This document shows positions 17,059 through 23,259 of a DNA stretch of 27,757 nt, piece after piece (position 1 is the first letter of the stretch; each line of letters opens with the position of its first letter). The stretch spans positions 1-27,757 of the IMG/VR virus record IMGVR_UViG_3300044491_001486. One strand, written 5' to 3'. Origin of the DNA: a virus. The notes under the pieces are model-generated. The model did no database searches, was not told the DNA's origin, and worked only from the letters and a program-made list of their open reading frames with translations. The position numbers and the translations under genes are program-made.

Positions 17059-17271
17059 ATGTCCAAGTACGGTCCTAGAATTTATCCAAGCGATATAATT
17101 GATACTAAGAAACATTGGGCTGTAGGCACAGTGTGGAATGCTAAAGGTAGCAAAGGTATGTATAATATAGAAATGCTAGACAAAGGCTTTACATGCGACT
17201 GTCCGGCATTTAAAAAGTGTAAGCACATAAAAGCAGTAGAGGAAAAGTTTGAATGCCAATTCATGCAATGA
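17059..17271 (+). CDS. SWIM-type zinc-finger small protein
   Basis: A 70-residue protein whose C-terminal half has the SWIM signature CxC-x5-CxH: C46, C48, C54, H56 (FTCDCPAFKKCKHIKA). The N-terminal half has GTVWNAKGSKGMYNIEM, typical of the strand before the finger. SWIM domains bind zinc and nucleic acid or protein. It has no enzyme domain, so it may be a DNA- or RNA-binding accessory protein. A ribosome-site hairpin precedes it. Its end overlaps the DexA-like exonuclease start by 19 nt, suggesting joint expression. Confidence 0.72.
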   Translation: MSKYGPRIYPSDIIDTKKHWAVGTVWNAKGSKGMYNIEMLDKGFTCDCPAFKKCKHIKAVEEKFECQFMQ

Positions 17272-17780
17272 TCGACTTAGAAACATTAGACGTAACACCA
17301 CAGGCAACTGTGCTTACAGTAGGGGGTGTAAAGTTTAATCCGTTCGACGATAGTGAACCTCACAGCGAATTTTATTACAAACTAGATTTAGATAGCCAAG
17401 ACCGTAGTGTAAATGATAGCACTATTGCTTGGTGGGCAACTCAAGATCAAAAAGTGCAAGATGAAGCATTTGGCACTGAAGGTAGAGAACATCAAGACGT
17501 GTTCTTAGACATCCTACCCAAATGGATGGTAGGTGTTGACGTACTGTGGGGACACGGTTACGGATTTGATATTACTATTATCGAAGACATGTTACGACAG
17601 CGTAGCAAACCTATTCCGTGGCAATTTTGGCAAGTGCGTGATTCACGTACATTATTTTCAATGGCAAAAGTAGATCCACGTAAAGCAATGCAAAGTGACT
17701 TACACAACGCATTAGCAGATGCTTACTTCCAAGCAAAAGGTGTACAAATGGTATACAAGGAGCTAGGCATTGCAAAATAG
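17253..17780 (+). CDS. dexA: DexA-like 3'-5' exonuclease (DEDDh)
   Basis: A 175-residue nuclease. DEDDh residues are visible: D8 and E10 (MIDLETLD), D106 (GHGYGFDITIIED) and H151 with D156 (HNALADAYF). The layout and short length fit the T4 DexA/Rv2179c-like family, which degrades DNA or RNA from the 3' end. In T4 DexA is thought to help degrade host DNA or edit ends. GAGGAAAAG upstream supports ATG at 17253, though the ATG codons at 17262 and 17268 would also be in frame. The gene runs into the next by 11 nt. The exonuclease call is firm; the substrate is inferred. Confidence 0.82.
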   Translation: MPIHAMIDLETLDVTPQATVLTVGGVKFNPFDDSEPHSEFYYKLDLDSQDRSVNDSTIAWWATQDQKVQDEAFGTEGREHQDVFLDILPKWMVGVDVLWGHGYGFDITIIEDMLRQRSKPIPWQFWQVRDSRTLFSMAKVDPRKAMQSDLHNALADAYFQAKGVQMVYKELGIAK

Positions 17781-18048
17781 TCCTATTAACACATTACAGC
17801 AACTAATGATTATTACAGCAGAAGAGTGCGGAGAGCTTACACAACGCTGTTCAAAAATTGTACGCAAGTTCGAGTACAAAGAAGAAATTACAGACGAGCA
17901 ACGTGTAAAATTACTTGAAGAAATTGGCGATGTACAATGTATGATTGAACTTATGATAGATCACGGAATTGTATCGCATCACGATGTGGCTACCCGCAGT
18001 AATTATAAACGAGATAAACTAAAGAAGTGGAGTACATTAATTGAATAA
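17770..18048 (+). CDS. second MazG-like pyrophosphohydrolase, small form
   Basis: A 92-residue protein starting at TTG 17770, with AAGGAG 7 nt upstream inside the exonuclease gene, which decides this start. The ExxE motif is E19-CG-E22 (EECGELTQRCSKI) and ExxD is E51-IG-D54 (EEIGDVQCMIELMIDHG), followed by a charged RSNYKRDKLKKW tail. It is a compact member of the MazG/phosphoribosyl-ATP-pyrophosphohydrolase superfamily. It has no clear sequence identity with the MazG at 16426 outside the motifs, so they probably act on different nucleotides. Overlaps both neighbours. Confidence 0.75.
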   Translation: MQNSPINTLQQLMIITAEECGELTQRCSKIVRKFEYKEEITDEQRVKLLEEIGDVQCMIELMIDHGIVSHHDVATRSNYKRDKLKKWSTLIE

Positions 18049-18232
18049 TTTTGCAGGACAACGTACATGGCAAGTTTATGTAAACGAATTATTTTTAGGA
18101 TACGAGTATGCCGAAGAAGAATCGGTTGTAATTGAAAAAACAATGCGAAAGTTTGGCTCACCGGCACTTTGGGGCGCAGATCAATATACTGTTGAAAAAA
18201 TTAAGTGGGAAGATGAAGAAGATAAAGTCTGA
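18041..18232 (+). CDS. 63-aa protein, unknown
   Basis: Starts at TTG 18041, eight nt before the end of the previous gene. There is no in-frame ATG before residue 34, so the TTG is needed to keep the conserved-looking front (GQRTWQVYVNELFLGYEYAE). The product is a small acidic alpha/beta protein (GADQYTVEKIKWEDEEDK). I recognise no motif. The gene lies in a run of very small overlapping genes before the clamp loader. Ribosome site is weak (GTGGAG). Confidence 0.55.
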   Translation: MNNFAGQRTWQVYVNELFLGYEYAEEESVVIEKTMRKFGSPALWGADQYTVEKIKWEDEEDKV

Positions 18233-18353
18233 CAGTAAGAAGCTAGTCCGAGACTGGAAGCTAAAACTGTATGCACAAGGCAAACTCAATGATAGAGAAG
18301 TTAATAAAAGAGCAAAAGAATTTGCTCGTAAAGGAATGAAAGTAGAAAAATGA
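18213..18353 (+). CDS. 46-aa lysine-rich protein
   Basis: ATG at 18213, inside the end of the previous gene (20-nt overlap), with GGGA 3-4 nt upstream. The product starts MKKIKSDSKKLVRD and ends KGMKVEK; it has about a dozen lysines and is highly basic, mostly helical. Basic small phage proteins often bind nucleic acid or host RNA polymerase; nothing here fixes the role. The stop overlaps the next ATG by ATGA. A longer in-frame reading begins at 18132 but starts inside another gene without a ribosome site, so the short form is preferred. Confidence 0.55.
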   Translation: MKKIKSDSKKLVRDWKLKLYAQGKLNDREVNKRAKEFARKGMKVEK

Positions 18354-18532
18354 ATCCAGTATCACGTAACACATCCGATGAAGATAAAAAATTAATACAA
18401 GAGTATTTAGATAACGGAGGTAAAGTTACATACTTGGAAAAAGGTGCAAGAACAGAAGAGATCGAATTCAAAGGCGGATTTTATACAAAACGCAAGAAAG
18501 CCAAAGAGGAAAAGGAAGGAAAAAACAGTTGA
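18350..18532 (+). CDS. 60-aa basic protein, unknown
   Basis: ATG at 18350 overlaps the TGA of the preceding gene (ATGA). The product has an acidic-helix front (NTSDEDKKLIQEYLDNGGKV), a strand pair and a very lysine-rich tail (TKRKKAKEEKEGKNS). It resembles a small DNA-binding-type protein by charge only. It ends in TTGA with the next gene. No family recognised. Confidence 0.55.
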   Translation: MNPVSRNTSDEDKKLIQEYLDNGGKVTYLEKGARTEEIEFKGGFYTKRKKAKEEKEGKNS

Positions 18533-18557
18533 CAAAGTTTGAAAAAACTATTAATAT
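18529..18557 (+). promoter_or_regulatory. possible sigma-70 promoter upstream of gene 44
   Basis: An exact TTGACA (18529-18534), a 17-nt spacer and TAATAT (18552-18557) lie about 175 nt upstream of the clamp loader start. The -35 overlaps a coding start, so the match may be coincidence. Early or middle expression of the replication genes would be consistent with it. Confidence 0.25.
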
Positions 18558-18735
18558 AGTAGAGCAACTGCCAGCAGATCATGCTGTTGTTGAAGTAACA
18601 TGGGCTCCGGCTACAGAAGAAAGTGTTGAATTTAATAAGCATAGTTTAGCTGAGTTAGATGAAGTACTAGATCAATTACAAATTTCGCCTGCCTGGTTAG
18701 CAAGACTAGAACAAATTATAGAGGACAGTAAATGA
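18529..18735 (+). CDS. 68-aa acidic protein, unknown
   Basis: TTG start at 18529 in the stop-start overlap TTGA; AAGGAAGGA lies about 10 nt upstream, supporting it. The product is acidic and mostly helical (IVEQLPADHAVVEVTWAPAT, then LAELDEVLDQLQISPAWLAR, then EQIIEDSK). Its stop overlaps the ATG of the clamp loader by ATGA, so it is likely co-translated with gp44. I do not recognise it. A sigma-70-like sequence begins at the same TTG codon. Confidence 0.6.
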   Translation: MTKFEKTINIVEQLPADHAVVEVTWAPATEESVEFNKHSLAELDEVLDQLQISPAWLARLEQIIEDSK

Positions 18736-19646
18736 AAGACTTATGGGTAGAGAAGTATCGGCCTAAAACAGTTGAAGGGTATGTATTTAGAGATGAAGCA
18801 CAACGTAATCAAGTTAATACATGGATTAAAGATAAAACTATTCCTCATTTGCTCTTCAGTGGTAATGCTGGAATTGGCAAAACTACTCTTGCTAAGTTGC
18901 TTTTTAATGAGCTTGATACTAATCCGCTAGACATACTAGAGATTAACGCAAGTCGTACAAACAGTGTTGACGATGTACGTGACAAGATTGTTTCGTTTGT
19001 ACAGATGATTCCATTTGGTGACTTTAAGGTTGTACTACTAGACGAGGCTGATTACTTGTCGCCAAACGCACAAGCGGCATTGCGTGGTGTTATGGAGGAG
19101 TATCATACTACAGCACGTTTTATTCTAACGTGTAACTATCCTAATAGAATTATTCCTGCTATCCACAGCAGATGTCAAGGCTTCCATATTGCTAAGATTG
19201 ACCAAACAGAGTTTACAGCAAGAGTTGCAGAGATTCTTATTACAGAAGGTGTAACTCCAGACTTAGATACACTTGACACATATGTAAAAGGCACCTATCC
19301 AGACTTACGTAAGTGTATCAACACAGTGCAAATGAATTCAACAGACGGTGTGCTAGTAAAGCCCAATGAAGGCGATAGTGGTGCTGCCGATTGGAAATTA
19401 GAAATGGTTGAACTGTTTAAGGCAGGCAAGATTTCAGACGCACGTAAACTATTATGCGGTACAGTACGTGCCGAAGAAATGGAAGAGATCTATCGTTGGT
19501 TGTATGACAACATTGAATTGTTTGGCAGTGAAGATCAACAGGACAAAGCTGTGCTAATTATCAAACAAGGCTTAGTAGATCACACACTAGTTGTAGATCC
19601 TGAAATTAACTTAGCAGCAACGCTTATCAGGCTCGGGCAACTTTGA
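18732..19646 (+). CDS. 44: sliding-clamp loader large subunit (gp44)
   Basis: A 304-residue AAA+ ATPase. WVEKYRPKTVEGYV is the family N-terminus, Walker A is GNAGIGKTT (44-52), Walker B is VLLDEAD (101-107), and the arginine-finger SRC motif is at 146-148 (HSRCQGF). A helical C-terminal domain follows. Length is near that of T4 gp44 (319). It loads the gp45 clamp onto primer-template for the phage polymerase; in T4 it works as a 4:1 complex with gp62. No gp62 is visible beside it: the next gene, in TTGA overlap, is a different protein. The clamp-loader call is strong. Confidence 0.9.
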   Translation: MKDLWVEKYRPKTVEGYVFRDEAQRNQVNTWIKDKTIPHLLFSGNAGIGKTTLAKLLFNELDTNPLDILEINASRTNSVDDVRDKIVSFVQMIPFGDFKVVLLDEADYLSPNAQAALRGVMEEYHTTARFILTCNYPNRIIPAIHSRCQGFHIAKIDQTEFTARVAEILITEGVTPDLDTLDTYVKGTYPDLRKCINTVQMNSTDGVLVKPNEGDSGAADWKLEMVELFKAGKISDARKLLCGTVRAEEMEEIYRWLYDNIELFGSEDQQDKAVLIIKQGLVDHTLVVDPEINLAATLIRLGQL

Positions 19647-20632
19647 TATACTTAATTGATCAAAACAAAAAATGCTTAGTACTTGATCAAAATCTAAAAC
19701 CTATGAAACCGTTTGATGACTATAGGCATGATGCTGTAATGTATCTTATGGATACAGTTTCTATGCCGCTAGTTGTACAATTTGATAACATAAATGATCC
19801 GCCAGACGATGAAGAACACAATGTAACACATATACTAGACCACTTGGGCACAGATAAAGTAAGTTGGTTTAGTTTTGAGCCTGTGCATGTTTTGCCAAAA
19901 GATGCAATTGACTTTATGAGAAAATACTTAGGCAGACTTGATAATCATTATTGTAGTGAATATGAATTTGCCTACAGTTTAGGTATTGATTTTGAGTTCT
20001 TTGTTCCTAATAAAGGACTTGAAAAATACTTCGATCATATGAGTTACATTGACACATATCTTTGGCATGAATCTACACAAATAGTTTTACCAGAGATTGA
20101 TAAAACTTTTGAGAAGACTTTCTTCTGTCCAAACAATGCTGACAAGATTCATCGACGGTTACTTGCAAAGCACTTGATACGCTATCATAAGAATGAAAGT
20201 CTAGTTACATACGGCGACTGGCAAGAACATCCTATGATTGACCAAGAATTATTAGAAGCAGCATATAAAAATAGTTTTTGCACAGTAGTAACAGAAACGT
20301 TATATAACAAACAATATGCTAACTTTAGCGAAAAAACAATAGATCCAATGGCAAACTACAGACCTTTTGTTCTAGCGGCACCGCCGTTTACACTGCGTCT
20401 AATGAAAGAACTTGGGTTTAAAACTTTTGATGCTTGGTGGGACGAAAGTTATGACCAAGAACTAGACGATAAAAAACGTATAAGAAAATTAAAAAATGTT
20501 CTAGACTTTATAGCAAGTATGTCGTATAATGATAAACAACTAGTACTTGTTGAGATGGACGAAATACTACAACACAACAGGCTGCATATTAAAAATTTAG
20601 AAAAGGTATTCTATGACATATATTGTAAATGA
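19643..20632 (+). CDS. glycosyltransferase-like protein, unknown
   Basis: A 329-residue protein starting at TTG 19643 (TTGA overlap with gene 44; no good ribosome site). The C-terminal half contains [11 protein letters not shown], then [35 protein letters not shown] and WWDESYD. This TE...SEKT.PIA..PF order recurs in uncharacterised phage and bacterial proteins and recalls the nucleotide-sugar-binding TEK region of GT10-like GT-B glycosyltransferases. The N-terminal half ([30 protein letters not shown]) looks Rossmann-like. It is not gp62 by length (T4 gp62 is 187 aa) or sequence. Sugar transfer to DNA, fibre or host surface is possible but unproven. Confidence 0.5.
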   Translation: MIYLIDQNKKCLVLDQNLKPMKPFDDYRHDAVMYLMDTVSMPLVVQFDNINDPPDDEEHNVTHILDHLGTDKVSWFSFEPVHVLPKDAIDFMRKYLGRLDNHYCSEYEFAYSLGIDFEFFVPNKGLEKYFDHMSYIDTYLWHESTQIVLPEIDKTFEKTFFCPNNADKIHRRLLAKHLIRYHKNESLVTYGDWQEHPMIDQELLEAAYKNSFCTVVTETLYNKQYANFSEKTIDPMANYRPFVLAAPPFTLRLMKELGFKTFDAWWDESYDQELDDKKRIRKLKNVLDFIASMSYNDKQLVLVEMDEILQHNRLHIKNLEKVFYDIYCK

Positions 20633-20954
20633 TGCATGTATTAAATGTAAACACATGGACTGTGTAGAGGTTTGTCCAGTAGATTGTTTTTACGAAGGTG
20701 AAAACATGTTAGTTATTAAACCAGATGAATGTATCGATTGCGGTGTATGTGAACCTGAATGTCCAGCAGATGCTATTAGAGCAGATACAGATCCGGGCAT
20801 GGAACAATGGGTTGAATTCAACGATAAGTGGGCAAGTGTTTGGCCCAACATTACTCTAATGCGCCCTGAAGATGTTCCTCCAGATGCAACAGACTGGCAC
20901 GATGTAGAAGGTAAAATGGAACACTTTAGTGAAGCACCAGGAAAGGGAGATTAA
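20613..20954 (+). CDS. fdxA: FdxA-type 7Fe ferredoxin
   Basis: A 113-residue ferredoxin. Nine cysteines fall at 9, 12, 17, 21, 25, 40, 43, 46 and 50; the CxxCxxC-P order ([12 protein letters not shown]) binds a [4Fe-4S] cluster, and the first group (CIKCKHMDC, then CPVDC) fits the [3Fe-4S] site of FdxA-type ferredoxins. The sequence [18 protein letters not shown] is very close to alphaproteobacterial FdxA. The C-terminal extension ([13 protein letters not shown]) is also of that type. Length matches bacterial FdxA (about 107-113). Overlaps the previous gene by 20 nt; AAAAGG precedes the ATG. It is an electron carrier of likely host origin, possible donor for the radical SAM enzyme. Confidence 0.88.
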   Translation: MTYIVNDACIKCKHMDCVEVCPVDCFYEGENMLVIKPDECIDCGVCEPECPADAIRADTDPGMEQWVEFNDKWASVWPNITLMRPEDVPPDATDWHDVEGKMEHFSEAPGKGD

Positions 20955-21160
20955 TGTTAAGCAAACAATGCAAATTACATTTAAAGTCAGTAAACATGAC
21001 AGGCTGGCAACATATGAAACATGCACTTAGCATTGCTTTTAGGTTGCAAGTTGTTGTACTAGCTGTTATAGTACATAGTATAGGACCACGTTTTTTTAAA
21101 ACGTATGCAAGCGATACAATACGCAGGATTTTAGATGAGCAACCAAACATTAGTAAATGA
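20954..21160 (+). CDS. small membrane protein, DUF6356-like
   Basis: A 68-residue protein in TAATG overlap with fdxA. The pattern H..SVN..GWQHM.HA, then a hydrophobic helix (LQVVVLAVIVHSIGP), then F..YASDTI.RIL resembles the small DUF6356-type proteins of alphaproteobacteria (assignment from memory). It has one transmembrane segment at about residues 31-47. Function of the family is unknown. Coupling to fdxA suggests both came together or are expressed together; whether it affects electron flow is not visible. Confidence 0.5.
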   Translation: MLSKQCKLHLKSVNMTGWQHMKHALSIAFRLQVVVLAVIVHSIGPRFFKTYASDTIRRILDEQPNISK

Positions 21161-21314
21161 TCTAGTACGTGTAAATGTGCTAGAAGAAGAAATACAGTAT
21201 TACAAAACTTTATTGCAGCCACATGACACTGGTCATATACATACTACAATAAATTTTTTAAGCCAAAGATTATCGAATTTAAAAGGAGAATTAGCTGAAT
21301 GGCCGTTCGATTAG
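21135..21314 (+). CDS. 59-aa coiled-coil protein, conserved type
   Basis: Frame from ATG 21135 to TAG 21312-21314, overlapping genes on both sides. The product begins MSNQTLVNDLVRVNVLEEEI and continues with QYYKTLLQPHDTGHIHTTI, then FLSQRLSNLKGELAEW. The central LLQPHDTGHIHTTI phrase recurs in small T4-like marine phage proteins I have seen. It is mostly helical, coiled-coil-like and acidic. It is too short for routine length cut-offs. Function unknown. Its tail overlaps the thyX start by 16 nt. Confidence 0.6.
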   Translation: MSNQTLVNDLVRVNVLEEEIQYYKTLLQPHDTGHIHTTINFLSQRLSNLKGELAEWPFD

Positions 21315-21970
21315 TAAGTTATAGTAAAGCAACAGACGAATTTGCAGCAGAAGGATTAACAGATCTGCAAGAGCTTATTGCGTTTTGTGCAAAAGTATCA
21401 AATCCGCAAGCACAAATTAGCACAGAAACAAGCGAAAGGCTTATCAAGTATCTAATCAAACATGCACATTGGTCACCACTTGAAATGGTTAATGCTGTAT
21501 TAGAAATTGAAACAACACGAGATATTGCACACCAAATTGTGCGACATCGTAGTTTTGCGTTTCAAGAGTTTAGTCAACGTTATGCTAACCCTGCCGAAAT
21601 GGGTGATCAATTTGTATTACGTGAATGTAGATTACAGGATACAAAGAACAGACAGAACAGTATTGATACTGATGATCGCGAATTAACTCGCCTGTGGGAA
21701 ATTAAACAACAGATGGTAATCAATGCAGCCAAAGAAGCGTATGAGTGGGCTATTGATAATGGCATTGCTAAAGAGCAAGCACGGGCTGTTCTACCAGAAG
21801 GTAATACTAAAACAAGATTATATATGAATGGCACTATTCGTAGTTGGATTCATTATATTGATTTACGGAGCGCCAATGGAACACAAAAAGAACACATGGA
21901 AATCGCTATCCAGTGTGCTAAAGTCATCTCAGAAATTTTTCCAATGGCAAATGGCTTATCCAAACTATAA
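21299..21970 (+). CDS. thyX: flavin-dependent thymidylate synthase ThyX
   Basis: A 223-residue enzyme with the ThyX signature RHRx7S at R82-H83-R84 and S92 (RHRSFAFQEFSQRY). It also has the SPLEMVNAVLEIE, YEWAIDNGIAKEQARAVLP and LRSANGTQKEHMEIA segments of the family. Length is typical. It makes dTMP from dUMP with methylene-tetrahydrofolate, FAD and NADPH. Many marine T4-like phages carry ThyX, often with hosts that lack ThyA. AAAGGAG precedes ATG 21299. Together with the MazG genes it fits nucleotide supply for phage DNA. Confidence 0.93.
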   Translation: MAVRLVSYSKATDEFAAEGLTDLQELIAFCAKVSNPQAQISTETSERLIKYLIKHAHWSPLEMVNAVLEIETTRDIAHQIVRHRSFAFQEFSQRYANPAEMGDQFVLRECRLQDTKNRQNSIDTDDRELTRLWEIKQQMVINAAKEAYEWAIDNGIAKEQARAVLPEGNTKTRLYMNGTIRSWIHYIDLRSANGTQKEHMEIAIQCAKVISEIFPMANGLSKL

Positions 21971-22172
21971 CAAACACTTTGAACACGATGTAGTTCTCCC
22001 ACGTGATGCTATTATGGAATATGTTCTTAAATGGACAGAATTACATTGTAAGCATCCGTGGGCCTGGGGACATGAAGATGGTAAAGGATATTTTAGTTTT
22101 ACTTGTGAAAAAGAAGCTATCGTATGGACTCTACGCTGGTGGGAAGATGTATGCCGCCAACAATTGAAATAG
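21951..22172 (+). CDS. 73-aa protein rich in Trp and His, unknown
   Basis: ATG 21951 is inside the end of thyX. The product begins MAYPNYNKHFEHDVVLPRDA and has EYVLKWTELHCKHPWAWGHE, then FSFTCEKEAIVWTLRWWEDV. Two Cys and several His could bind metal, but no known motif is seen. A longer frame reaches back to 21828 within thyX and lacks a ribosome site, so the short form is chosen. The ribosome site is weak. Function unknown. Confidence 0.55.
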   Translation: MAYPNYNKHFEHDVVLPRDAIMEYVLKWTELHCKHPWAWGHEDGKGYFSFTCEKEAIVWTLRWWEDVCRQQLK

Positions 22173-22411
22173 ACATTGAATGGACACAACATTATGCATG
22201 GTGGCCAACACGTAGTAGTTGGAGTAAAAAGCGTATTTGGTTAAAGACATACTGGCAAGGCGAAATATTCTATGACGCAATGGGACGCCCGCCTATTAAA
22301 CAAAGTAGTTGGAAACTCACCTATACTGAAAATGAGTATCTTTTGATGTTATTAAAACAGGATGAGAAATATAATTCTCACCCTATTCCTTTTAAGAGTG
22401 TTAGAGTTTAA
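22151..22411 (+). CDS. 86-aa basic protein, unknown
   Basis: ATG 22151 with GGGAAG upstream; overlaps the preceding gene by 22 nt. The product begins MPPTIEIDIEWTQHYAWWPT and is Trp/Lys-rich (SSWSKKRIWLKTYWQGEIFY), ending HPIPFKSVRV. It is a small basic beta/alpha protein without a recognised domain. It is the last gene of the plus-strand operon. Its stop lies within a hairpin and overlaps the stop of phoH on the other strand. Confidence 0.55.
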   Translation: MPPTIEIDIEWTQHYAWWPTRSSWSKKRIWLKTYWQGEIFYDAMGRPPIKQSSWKLTYTENEYLLMLLKQDEKYNSHPIPFKSVRV

Positions 22412-22440
22412 TCGTCTCCGTAAATTGCTAACACTTCTTT
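22397..22440. terminator. hairpin terminator at the convergent gene junction
   Basis: AGTGTTAG (22397-22404) and AGTTTA (22405-22410) pair with TAAATT (22421-22426) and CTAACACT (22428-22435), with one G bulge, one G-T pair and a 10-nt loop. The stop codons of both convergent genes (22408-22411) lie in it. On the plus strand TCTTT follows, a weak T-run. The minus strand has no T-run after the stem. Confidence 0.55.
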
Positions 22441-23130
22441 GACAGCATCGTGTCTCTCAATATCTCCTTGTTTGAAAAATACAGCAGAAATATGTTTGCT
22501 CTCACGTGACTCTAGATGATTAATAAAGTCAATCAATCCATTGTCTTTTAGTCTATCTGCTTGATTAAGATCACCAGTTACAACCATTTGACTCTCAGTG
22601 CCGATACGTGTTAGTAGCATCTTCATTTGATTCTGTGTTGCATTTTGCATTTCGTCTGCAATAATATAACTGTTTTTAAAAGTTCTACCTCGCATATATG
22701 CTAATGGTGATATTTCAATTACGCCTTCTTTTATCATTCCCTCAATTTCGTTAGCATAGAAATATTCTCTGAACACATCAAAAATAGGTCTTGTCCACGG
22801 TGCCATCTTCTGTTCTAGTGTTCCTGGTAAAAACCCAAGATCCTCGTCTGCACTAACTGCTGGACGGGTTACAATGATACGATCAATGCTTCCATCTAAA
22901 AACGCTTTTACACCTGCTTGACATGCTAACAGGGTTTTACCTGTACCAGCTGGACCTATTCCGAAGACTATGTCTCTTTCTCGGTTCAGTAATTCAAGGA
23001 TGTATGTTTCTTGGTTTTTATTTCTTGGAAGTATTTTTACTTGTCGTGATTTTTGAGGTTGAAAATTATTCAATTTTACTACGTTGCTTGGTGATATATG
23101 CGCTTGGCGTTTTGCTTTCGCTTTTCCCAT
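22408..23130 (-). CDS. phoH: PhoH-like ATPase
   Basis: A 240-residue protein. Walker A is GPAGTGKT (59-66), the family block VTRPAVSADEDLGFLPGTLE is at about 87-106, Walker B IIADE at 156-160 (SYIIADEMQNAT), and sensor VVTGDLNQAD at about 183-192. It is of the PhoH single-ATPase-domain type common in marine phages, often called a phosphate-starvation gene; its true biochemical role (possible RNA helicase/ATPase) is unsettled. AGGAGG lies 5 nt before the ATG. It is the only minus-strand gene here, with its own leader, so it is likely expressed separately from the operons. Confidence 0.9.
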   Translation of the reverse strand: MGKAKAKRQAHISPSNVVKLNNFQPQKSRQVKILPRNKNQETYILELLNRERDIVFGIGPAGTGKTLLACQAGVKAFLDGSIDRIIVTRPAVSADEDLGFLPGTLEQKMAPWTRPIFDVFREYFYANEIEGMIKEGVIEISPLAYMRGRTFKNSYIIADEMQNATQNQMKMLLTRIGTESQMVVTGDLNQADRLKDNGLIDFINHLESRESKHISAVFFKQGDIERHDAVKEVLAIYGDD

Positions 23131-23259
23131 TAAGGCCTCCTATATTAAGAAAAAGCATGGGTTTCCTTTGCAGGATCCCCCTGCACTGGTATTTACCTTT
23201 TATAGCACAGTACTGAAGCGTCAAGCGATAAATAACTATAATAAAGACAAGGTGACAAG
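23131..23259. promoter_or_regulatory. divergent phoH / virion-gene control region
   Basis: This 129-nt gap is the longest without a gene. It holds a late promoter (separate entry), a perfect 6-bp hairpin TGCAGG-ATCCC-CCTGCA at 23169-23185 in the phoH leader, and the phoH ribosome site AGGAGG (complement of 23136-23141). A TTGACG...TATAAA pair on the minus strand (about 23200-23225) is spaced only 14 nt, so it is a weak candidate promoter. Confidence 0.45.
23227..23234 (+). promoter_or_regulatory. T4-type late promoter GATAAATA
   Basis: GATAAATA lies 25 nt before the ATG at 23260, the same spacing as the promoter at 6445 before its fibre gene. It implies that the two following genes are late and probably virion-related. 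Confidence 0.65.

Noticed and set aside
19643-20632. Assignment as clamp loader small subunit gp62
   Set aside because: Position fits T4 gene order but length and sequence do not; the TETLYN/SEKT segments point elsewhere.
23200-23225. Minus-strand TTGACG and TATAAA as a firm phoH promoter
   Set aside because: The spacing is 14 nt, too short for a normal sigma-70 promoter; it is mentioned only as weak.
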